From CAYVBE01 sp964448935 (GTDB lineage Bacteria; Planctomycetota; Brocadiia; SM23-32): DNA of 12,721 nucleotides. The notes under the pieces are model-generated. The model was not told where the DNA came from and searched no databases. It saw only the letters and a list, made by a program, of their open reading frames with translations. The position numbers were made by a program, and so were the translations under genes. Shown one piece after another: positions 8,001 to 12,721 of the stretch. The number at the start of each line of letters is the position of its first letter. The stretch's first letter is position 1. The stretch lies in the NCBI GenBank assembly GCA_964448935.1, contig CAYVBE010000121.1, positions 1 through 12,721 of the forward strand. Reading direction: 5' to 3'.

Positions 8001-8831
8001 GCCGCCCGTAAAATCCCCTTCAGCCTCATGATACGTGCATTCGCCGGTGCTTTTGTCGAACAGGGCGGGCGGGGAGCGGCCGCAGGTGACCACCAGTATG
8101 TCCTGGCAGATAGCCAGATAGCCCTGGGGCGAGACCCCCCCCATGCTCGACACATGCGGCCGGGTCATGAACCGCGTGCCGGAGGTGTCGTTCATCCAGA
8201 TCACGCGACCGGTCTCCGCGTCCAGGCAGCAGACGAAGATTCCTTCGGGCGACAACATGCCGAACGTGGTGTAGGCCCTTCCATCCTCGACCAATACGCC
8301 CGAGCGCGCGGGCCAACGCGAGATCATCTGCCCGTTGCCGATCAGTCGCTCGTCCGGGATATCCGGCCGGAACCGCCACAGCACCGTCCCAGACGCCGCC
8401 TCCAGGCAGTAGACGTAACCGCCGTCCGAGCCGAAGTAGAGCCTGCCGTTGCTCACCGTGGGCGCCAGCCGCACCGGTCCCCCAGTGAAGAACTTCCATC
8501 TCTTGCGTCCGGTCTCCAGGTCCAGCGCGTGGACGGCGTGGTCCGCGCTGGAGGCGAAGTAGGCGGTTCCGTCGGCAGCCACCACCGGGTGGGCGTAGTC
8601 GAAGTCAATCCGTTGCGGCTCCCACAGCGGCTCTTTCCAAGCCGGGCGCGGCCTGTGGCGGGCGACGTATTCCCACTTGAGCCGGTAGGGCGGTCGGACG
8701 GACGTCTGCGTGTAGCCCGTCCGACGGGCGTTGCACAGGTGCGTGGCGTCCTCTCCGGCGGCAGTCTGCGCGGCCAGGAGAAGGCAAACCGTTATTACGG
8801 CAAAGGTCGGAACCCGAGAAAGGTGGCTCAT
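5046..8831 (-). CDS. Secreted PQQ-type beta-propeller protein with methyltransferase-like insert and malectin-like C-terminus
   Basis: This 1261-residue protein has a clear signal peptide (basic start, hydrophobic 8-22, cleavage near AAG-ED at 26). Residues ~27-460 form a first PQQ/BamB-like propeller with repeats such as GTAYFASSADHAVHALDLETG (88-108, described in parts: GTAYFASS then ALDLETG). Residues ~485-625 resemble a Rossmann methyltransferase, but the SAM loop reads LAVGDVDAG and has lost the usual GxGxG. GAGEWTHQYGDP (631-642) opens a second propeller to ~1050 (NGRILW, TGDILW repeats). Residues ~1075-1261 look malectin-like, a carbohydrate-binding fold. There is no CxxCH haem site, so a quinohaemoprotein dehydrogenase is unlikely. 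I chose ATG 8831 (GGAG 9 nt upstream) because an upstream GTG at 8885 would spoil the signal peptide. It follows the GH36 gene and may act on or bind glycans at the cell surface; the function is unproven. Confidence 0.88.
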   Translation of the reverse strand: MSHLSRVPTFAVITVCLLLAAQTAAGEDATHLCNARRTGYTQTSVRPPYRLKWEYVARHRPRPAWKEPLWEPQRIDFDYAHPVVAADGTAYFASSADHAVHALDLETGRKRWKFFTGGPVRLAPTVSNGRLYFGSDGGYVYCLEAASGTVLWRFRPDIPDERLIGNGQMISRWPARSGVLVEDGRAYTTFGMLSPEGIFVCCLDAETGRVIWMNDTSGTRFMTRPHVSSMGGVSPQGYLAICQDILVVTCGRSPPALFDKSTGECTYHEAEGDFTGGARVMTHGGLAYVPAETLMKEYGAQLRRGHSGAIHAHDLASLVAMDVNTGREVFTIRGGRRGVISPDGMITLIGAETLRRVALSEVRNAVGEESRIKHTVGHFVPGPDLATWSADTGPVHALLQAGETLIAGGTGELTCYDAGSGEKLWHGAVEGEVRDIAVTPGHILASTTSGRIYCFTPGGGSKGPTVEPGVSEATTEDSLARGILSPLDAEEGYCLAVGDVDAGLLRGFAEGSNLTICTPADDGEADLLRRALDRSGLYGPRVAVHICPTDPLPDYFADLVVCNVQSEMDLEELSATELYRVTRPHGGRLVVAFADGLERAVRRWLGRAESVRDQWKEVDAGLLLTRGALPGAGEWTHQYGDPGKSSASDERRARLPLKALWFGGLGPGKIVSRHFRTPAPLVVEGRCFVPGLDHLIAMDIYNGRILWERELPDLAHWPAAYRGPSLAADRGAVYALQGTRCLRLDPATGDTVRVYEAPSEALETSEDGEDLIWEFLAVTDDYVIGTIGRPNVEERWWSKAYPSNHVIFALDKGSGEPVWIHRPEQEVDSNAIAISGGRVFLIEGRPRYDVLFPRRKQDEDLPPRCLLALDLETGDILWQTEEVVDIQNTLWVADGVLMATMNPMSRSMEDRVVAKSGGGAAGYSVRDGSRLWRLEELGTCTPVLMDGVAYMPQALDLRTGEPLQVPDPVTGEPGGLNTWMPHTCSMYCGTPNMLMTRVGSMGFYDLQHRSGYFNYPIVRASCWINMIPAGGLVVVPEGSSSCACAYNYKTSLALVSADRNYHYGIGRRASGGVVEHLRINFGAPGDRPDADGNLWYAYPRPVAYGRPLAGAKYGPKRRTANLPIAGLNEGPEPDTYEHHPDWTEVRGTDRPWVYTCGLRGPPKLEVRLSPYDETRRKYRLIMHFCAMEQGIRTGPFDVRIQGKTLLEDFDVRAAAGGAGRALTREFTVSAGGTLTVELVPRSPGGGRGGAPLISGLEILRP

Positions 8832-8875
8832 GGATGGGGCTCCACGGGGAAATTCACGCACGGCTCTCACCTTCC

Positions 8876-8904
8876 AGCATAGCACAACGCCGCGCGCGTG
8901 TCAG
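8876..8904 (-). promoter_or_regulatory. Candidate promoter of the PQQ-propeller gene
   Basis: On the minus strand CTGACA (8899-8904, 5 of 6 consensus) and TATGCT (8876-8881, 4 of 6) are 17 nt apart. The -35 box contains the stop codon of the GH36 gene. The implied start near 8869 gives a leader of about 38 nt before ATG 8831, supporting that start over the GTG at 8885. Confidence 0.4.
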
Positions 8905-10907
8905 CATCCTGCACGGCGGCAGCGGACTATCACGTCGCGCTCTCCCACGGGCAGATCGGCCAGCCAGAGACCGCCGTCGTCGGACTGGAAGGAACAGGAG
9001 TCCGAGACAACCCGGCCCCGCTCGGACCAGACGGCCAGCGGCCCGCTCTCGACCATCCGCAGGGCCAGCTCCTCCGGCCTGCAGTGCAGGACCTCGACCG
9101 CCGCCGGGCTGAGGTACTTATCCGGCCGGCCCACGATCGCCCAACCGTGTCGCACCGGGCAGAGAAAACCAAGCACGTGCCCGTATCCCTCCAGCCTGAA
9201 TTCAAACGGCTCGTCCAGACGCACCGCTTCACCGGAGAGCCAGTCGTAGAGCAGCAGGCCCTCCTCCGGCACATCCCATTGCGCGTTGTCCGGCTGCATC
9301 ATGCAGGAGGCGTGTGCGTAGTCGGCCGCGTCTATCTTGCCGCTCACGGGCACCTCCGGCTCGGTCAGGTTATAGGCCGCCACGGCGGCGCAGCGGTTCG
9401 GCAGCGGGGCGATGACGCGGTACGGCTGACCGCCCGCGAAGGAGTCCAGGAACACGCTGTCCGGCAGCGGCGCGGCGGGCGCCAGCGGGCGCAACAGCTC
9501 CCCGTCCTCCGTGCAGAGCGGCCGGATCACCTCGGGCACGAAGTCGCTCGGGTTGTCGCTCAGGTAAACCGGCCCGCCCGAGAGCGCCTTCGAGACGGCC
9601 ATTACCTCGCCGGAGACCGGGTCGTTGGAGTGGAACATATCGTGATCGCCCCACACGGTATGGCCCAGCCACAGGATGTTGGCGTAGGAGTTGTGCAGGT
9701 GCCGGCGCGCGCGTTCCAGGTCACCGGCGCGGTAGTCCTCGCTGCAGCGCGCGACGGCGCTGACGCGGGTGTTGAACGCGCAGAGATTGTTGTGCGCCAT
9801 GCAGTTGATCAGCCCGTCCATGTGATAGGCACACGCGGTTTCCAGAGCGCGCGAGTTGGCGCCGGCGCAGAGCACCGGCTGCTCCGTCCCGCGGTAGTTG
9901 CGCAGGTTGGACGCCTGGTCGTCCACCTTCAGGAAGTCGAACCCCGCTTCCCGCGCGGCGCCCACCATCGCGTCGTAGAAGGCCAGGGAGTGCAGGCGAC
10001 CCGGCCGTGGCTGCAGCGCGCCCTCCACGTGCTCCTCCACCATCGGCATCAGGTGCTCGTTCAGCTCTTCCAGCTCATTCTCCGGGCTGATTCCGTCCCA
10101 GTAGCCGTTGAAGTTCAGCCAGAGCCCCATCCACCGCAGGCCGTCCGGGCGCCGCAGCGCCATCAGCGGCTCCCAACCGTGTGGGAACTTCTTATTGGTC
10201 CGGAAGTTCAGCAGCCGCCGGTCCTCGGCCTCCAGGTGCCCGTCGTCCACCAGCACGTAGCGCACCGGCACCTCGGACTCCTCGATGGCCCGCGGGGCGT
10301 CCAGGAGGGTCTGCTCGTCTATGTCCTTCCGGAATTCCTCCCACGTGCACCAGCCCAGATAGCGGAACGGTTCCGGATAGCGCTTCTCGCAGCGCATGCG
10401 CGTGGTGTGGCCGACTTCGGGATGCGAGAGCGCCCGGCGCCACGCCTCGCGCGAGGCGGTGTAAGGGTCATCGGCTCGTGCCCAGGCCAGCACGGGCAGG
10501 TCGCCCTCGACCGGTCCGGTTCCCAGCGTTCCCAGGTGGCAGATCAGAGCCCCATTCTCCGAGCCCAGCCAGGCCACCGCTTGCCGCCCCGCGACCGGCA
10601 GCAGCGCCATGAACCCGCCGTCGCGCAGCGCCAGAAGCAGCAGGACCCCACCCTCTATCAGGTTTTCAAAACCCTCTACCGGCAGCGCCTGGCAGCGGTT
10701 GGCCGCCCAGGGCCACATGCCGGGCCTGGGGCCGGCGTGGTCGTGCTTCTGGAAGGCGGCGTAGTAGGCCGCGCGGCGGAAGCGCGGCACCTCCACCTCG
10801 TAGCGCTCCAGCACTCCGTCATCGTCGGGCGCGCCTTCGTACGCATTTTCGGTCCACACTCCGCCCGCCGGTTCATCCGCCAGTGAAATGCGCTCCCTGT
10901 CTGTCAT
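8901..10907 (-). CDS. GH36 family glycosidase, raffinose synthase / Sip1 type
   Basis: The 668-residue protein matches the raffinose synthase/seed-imbibition (Sip1) branch of GH36, the alpha-galactosidase clan. The N-terminal ~175 residues form a beta-rich domain, followed by the (beta/alpha)8 barrel with YLGWCTWEEF (183-192), VLVDDGHL (218-225) and the nucleophile motif FDFLKVDDQ (323-331, D329 expected). RCSEDY (387-392, D391) is the likely acid/base. WGDHDMFHSNDP (419-430) corresponds to the 'DWDMFHS' segment of plant raffinose synthases. Members hydrolyse or transfer alpha-galactosyl groups; whether this one makes raffinose or degrades an alpha-galactoside cannot be read from sequence. 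There is no signal peptide, so it is probably cytosolic. The start is ATG 10907, with AAGAGG 6 nt upstream, rather than a TTG 33 nt earlier. The propeller gene follows 69 nt after its stop. Confidence 0.9.
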   Translation of the reverse strand: MTDRERISLADEPAGGVWTENAYEGAPDDDGVLERYEVEVPRFRRAAYYAAFQKHDHAGPRPGMWPWAANRCQALPVEGFENLIEGGVLLLLALRDGGFMALLPVAGRQAVAWLGSENGALICHLGTLGTGPVEGDLPVLAWARADDPYTASREAWRRALSHPEVGHTTRMRCEKRYPEPFRYLGWCTWEEFRKDIDEQTLLDAPRAIEESEVPVRYVLVDDGHLEAEDRRLLNFRTNKKFPHGWEPLMALRRPDGLRWMGLWLNFNGYWDGISPENELEELNEHLMPMVEEHVEGALQPRPGRLHSLAFYDAMVGAAREAGFDFLKVDDQASNLRNYRGTEQPVLCAGANSRALETACAYHMDGLINCMAHNNLCAFNTRVSAVARCSEDYRAGDLERARRHLHNSYANILWLGHTVWGDHDMFHSNDPVSGEVMAVSKALSGGPVYLSDNPSDFVPEVIRPLCTEDGELLRPLAPAAPLPDSVFLDSFAGGQPYRVIAPLPNRCAAVAAYNLTEPEVPVSGKIDAADYAHASCMMQPDNAQWDVPEEGLLLYDWLSGEAVRLDEPFEFRLEGYGHVLGFLCPVRHGWAIVGRPDKYLSPAAVEVLHCRPEELALRMVESGPLAVWSERGRVVSDSCSFQSDDGGLWLADLPVGERDVIVRCRRAGC

Positions 10908-11030
10908 CCTTGCCTCTTCTACGCTGCTCTTCTGTAGCAAACACCGCCGCGCCGGGGGACATCACCGCCACCGAGACCTATGAGCTGTTCGCGCCCGAAG
11001 AGGTGGCGCACCCCGAGCCGAGCGCCGTCA

Positions 11031-12380
11031 TCAAGCCAGGCAACCCAGAAACGCTGTGCCCAGTCCGAGGAACAACAAGAATCCGGCCACGTCAGTCGCG
11101 GTGGTGATGAAGATGGTGCTGCCGAGGGCGGGGTCTTTTCCGCAGGCCTTCAGCAACACCGGGAACAGTGCCCCAAAAAGGCCCGCGATCATCAGGTTGC
11201 CGACCATGGCCAGCAGCATGATAAAGCCGAGCCACAGGTTGCCATACCAGAGCAGGGCGATGGTGGCCATGATAATCCCCGTTATCATTCCGTTGGCCAG
11301 GCCCACGCCGATTTCCTTCAGGAGGAACCTCCACGAATCGGCAAAGCTCATCTCTCCCAGTGCAAGACCCCTGACCGCCACCGCCATCGTCTGCGTCCCT
11401 GCATTGCCGCCCATGCCGGCGATGATCGGCATCATAACCGCCAGCGCCGTGAACCGGGCAATGGTGTCCTCGAACAGTCCTACCGTGAGAGCGGCAAGGA
11501 TGGCCGTGCCCAGGTTGACGACCAGCCAGACCCAGCGAAGGCTCACGGACGCCAGGAGTGGCGTGTCAATGCTCTCTTCGGTGCTGACGCTGGCCATCTG
11601 GAAGAGGTCCTCTTCGGCCTCCTCCTCGATCACGTCCATTGCGTCGTCGAAGGTGACAATGCCCACCAGCCGCTGCTCAGAGTCCACCACGGGGATGGCC
11701 AGGAAGTCGTAGTCCGACAGGGTACGCGCGACCTCTTCCTGATCCTGGTCAACGCGCACCGCGACGACGTCCCGGTGCGCTATCTCGCCCACGGCAACGG
11801 TCCTCGGCCTGGTCAGGATAAGGTCCTTCAGCGATACAAGGCCCGTCAGCCGACGCTCCGCATCCAGCAGGTAGACGTAGTAAATCGTCTCCTTGTCCGG
11901 CGCCTCCAGCCGCAGCCGCTCCAGGGCATCTTCTACGGAGATGCTCTCCGGCAGGGCGGCATAGTCAGTGGTCATCAGGGCGCCGGCTGTCTCCTCCTGG
12001 TAGGAGGCCAGGCGGCGGATATTCTCCCGCTGGGCCCGAGCGATCAGGGGCAGCACCGCGTAGCGGGTCCCTTCGTCCATGGCCTGCGCCAGGTCCGCCC
12101 GGTCGTCCGGCGCAAGCTCGGCCACGATACTGGCGGCTTTCTCAGGGGCGCCCTGTTTCACCAGCTCAAGCTGGAAGTCGTCCTCCAGGGCGGCCAGAAG
12201 CTCGGCTCCTCGTGTGGGCTCCAGCTCGGTGAGGAGGTCCCATGCATCGTCGGCCGGCAGGGCCTCCAGCAACTCTGCTGCCGTAGCGGGATGAACGCTC
12301 TGGAGTGCCTCGTGAAGGACGGCTCTGTGCCCGTACGCGTAGAGAGCAGCGAGATCGGGAACGACGAGGGGATTCTGCAC
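11031..12380 (-). CDS. mgtE: Mg2+ transporter/channel MgtE
   Basis: The protein has 449 residues, the usual MgtE length. Domain order is complete: helical superhelix N domain (~1-125), two CBS domains (~135-195 and ~200-255), the acidic plug helix (IEEEAEEDLF, 251-260), and five membrane helices (~285-449). The pore motif MMPIIAGMGGNAGTQ is at 316-330. D430 in TTATDVAGF corresponds to the pore aspartate that selects Mg2+ in the Thermus enzyme. It conducts Mg2+ into the cell and closes when cytosolic Mg2+ binds the N and CBS domains. The start is GTG 12380 with a very strong AAGGAGG Shine-Dalgarno 6 nt upstream. That Shine-Dalgarno is embedded in a large hairpin (12381-12429), and a short ORF ends just before it, so translation is probably controlled. 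The GH36 gene follows after 123 nt. Confidence 0.97.
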   Translation of the reverse strand: MQNPLVVPDLAALYAYGHRAVLHEALQSVHPATAAELLEALPADDAWDLLTELEPTRGAELLAALEDDFQLELVKQGAPEKAASIVAELAPDDRADLAQAMDEGTRYAVLPLIARAQRENIRRLASYQEETAGALMTTDYAALPESISVEDALERLRLEAPDKETIYYVYLLDAERRLTGLVSLKDLILTRPRTVAVGEIAHRDVVAVRVDQDQEEVARTLSDYDFLAIPVVDSEQRLVGIVTFDDAMDVIEEEAEEDLFQMASVSTEESIDTPLLASVSLRWVWLVVNLGTAILAALTVGLFEDTIARFTALAVMMPIIAGMGGNAGTQTMAVAVRGLALGEMSFADSWRFLLKEIGVGLANGMITGIIMATIALLWYGNLWLGFIMLLAMVGNLMIAGLFGALFPVLLKACGKDPALGSTIFITTATDVAGFLLFLGLGTAFLGCLA

Positions 12381-12429
12381 GGTTCGCCTCCTTCCGGCCG
12401 GCCTGCCGAATGCCGGCCGGAGGCGAACC
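12381..12429 (-). promoter_or_regulatory. Large hairpin holding the mgtE Shine-Dalgarno
   Basis: On the plus strand GGTTCGCCT (12381-12389) is the exact complement of AGGCGAACC (12421-12429), and CCGGCCGG (12394-12401) pairs with CCGGCCGG (12413-12420). This gives 17 bp (18 with the closing C-G), one 4-nt bulge and a loop of about 9-11 nt. In the mgtE mRNA the GTG start directly follows the 3' arm. The AAGGAGG Shine-Dalgarno (12387-12393) lies partly in the outer stem and partly in the bulge. A shifted register pairs GGAGG fully with CCTCC in the 5' arm. Either way the ribosome site is masked until the stem opens. I do not recognise M-box riboswitch elements. Confidence 0.75.
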
Positions 12430-12435
12430 GGGGGG

Positions 12436-12576
12436 CTACGGCAAGGGACCGCGACACCGGTTCACATCACGCGCACGGCAATGTGGCGGACCAGGCTTGG
12501 ACTCGTATGGGTCGTCGGGCTCAGAAACGGATTCGCCCGGCAACGGATTGCCGCCTGCGTCCTGCGACTCGGACAT
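12436..12576 (-). CDS. 46-codon ORF in the mgtE leader, candidate leader peptide
   Basis: An ATG at 12576, preceded by GGAG 10 nt upstream, opens a 46-codon ORF ending in TAG at 12436-12438. The peptide begins MSESQDAGGNPLPGESVSEP, continues DDPYESKPGPPHCRARDVNR and ends CRGPLP. It has 9 prolines and 8 acidic residues, with the cluster EPDDPYE at 19-25 and a PGPP at 28-31. There is no membrane segment or known domain. Most codons in the first half end in G or C, as in neighbouring genes; the second half less so. The stop is only 6 nt before the hairpin that masks the mgtE Shine-Dalgarno, so a ribosome finishing the ORF would cover the hairpin's 5' arm. Proline/acidic leader peptides such as MgtL are known to control the Mg2+ transporter mgtA in enterobacteria. 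A chance ORF is the main alternative. Confidence 0.45.
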   Translation of the reverse strand: MSESQDAGGNPLPGESVSEPDDPYESKPGPPHCRARDVNRCRGPLP

Positions 12577-12605
12577 GTCAGACTATCTCCGTACGTTACA
12601 GGTCA

Positions 12606-12624
12606 GCCGGGTCTCGTACCCGGC
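12606..12624 (-). other. 7-bp GC-rich hairpin near the 5' end of the mgtE transcript
   Basis: GCCGGGT (12606-12612) and ACCCGGC (12618-12624) form a perfect 7-bp stem with a 5-nt loop. It lies between the weak promoter candidate at 12632-12661 and the Shine-Dalgarno of the 46-codon ORF, so it would be at the very 5' end of that transcript. No T-run follows on either strand, so an intrinsic terminator is unlikely. Confidence 0.4.
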
Positions 12625-12631
12625 ATCCGTA

Positions 12632-12661
12632 AGTTTAATCCATGCAGAAAGTTCGGCTCAA
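12632..12661 (-). promoter_or_regulatory. Weak promoter candidate for the mgtE transcript
   Basis: On the minus strand TTGAGC (12656-12661, 4 of 6) and TAAACT (12632-12637, 4 of 6) are 18 nt apart. A start near 12625 would place the 7-bp hairpin at the 5' end and leave a leader of about 245 nt before mgtE. The true promoter could also lie beyond the right edge. Confidence 0.25.
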
Positions 12662-12721
12662 CTAAGGCAGGGTCATTCAAAAGTCCCACGCACCGTATAG
12701 CCATTGATGTGTTCCGCCTTC

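Noticed and set aside
5046..8831. Quinohaemoprotein alcohol dehydrogenase as an identity for the PQQ-repeat protein
   Set aside because: No CxxCH haem site and no recognisable dehydrogenase active-site layout; the methyltransferase-like insert and malectin-like end fit the PVC-type propeller family better.
12603..12704. 33-codon minus-strand ORF (MAIRCVGLLNDP...) upstream of the mgtE leader ORF
   Set aside because: AT-ending codons unlike the neighbours, weak Shine-Dalgarno, and it overlaps the hairpin at 12606-12624 and the promoter candidate.
12381..12721. M-box (ykoK) Mg2+ riboswitch or a tRNA in the mgtE upstream region
   Set aside because: I could not find the conserved M-box core sequences or a tRNA T-loop/cloverleaf. 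A covariance-model search would settle it.

Overview
The window reads as an ordinary chromosomal stretch of a high-GC bacterium, probably from the PVC group (Planctomycetes, Lentisphaerae, Verrucomicrobia) or a neighbour such as Hydrogenedentes. The main evidence is the ~1260-residue secreted PQQ-propeller protein. Its internal methyltransferase-like insert and its 'GEWTHQYGDP' motif belong to a family I know mainly from those phyla. This placement is inference; no rRNA or phylogenetic marker settles it. I saw no tRNA, rRNA, CRISPR array, insertion sequence or phage gene.

Layout from left to right. Positions 1-70 (- strand) hold the start of an ACT-domain gene that runs off the left edge, preceded by promoter candidates and a 17-bp dyad. 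I saw no gene in 199-330. Positions 331-1815 (- strand) hold aroB (3-dehydroquinate synthase) followed by a stand-alone tRNA-binding (MetRS C-terminal/CsaA-like) domain, probably one operon. Divergent from aroB, 1984-3096 (+) encodes a YbhN/LPG-synthase-like membrane protein with its own promoter candidate. It converges on a two-gene signalling operon (4861-3106, -): a PP2C phosphatase fused to an RsbW-type kinase domain, then a STAS-domain antagonist. These three activities make up a partner-switching module, but no sigma factor is next to it. Positions 5046-10907 (-) hold a GH36 raffinose-synthase/Sip1-type glycosidase and the large secreted propeller/malectin-like protein downstream of it, which suggests a carbohydrate theme. 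Positions 11031-12380 (-) hold the Mg2+ channel/transporter gene mgtE.

The most interesting part is the mgtE leader (12381-12661, -). It contains a 46-codon ORF rich in proline and acidic residues, with a plausible Shine-Dalgarno. The ORF stops 6 nt before a 17-bp hairpin that contains the mgtE Shine-Dalgarno. A segment inside the small ORF resembles the 3' arm of this hairpin and could pair with the 5' arm instead. This arrangement (leader peptide, sequestering hairpin, alternative pairing) resembles an attenuator for a Mg2+ transporter. It recalls enterobacterial mgtL-mgtA in logic, but the downstream gene is MgtE and I recognise no M-box. It is a hypothesis built from the visible sequence.
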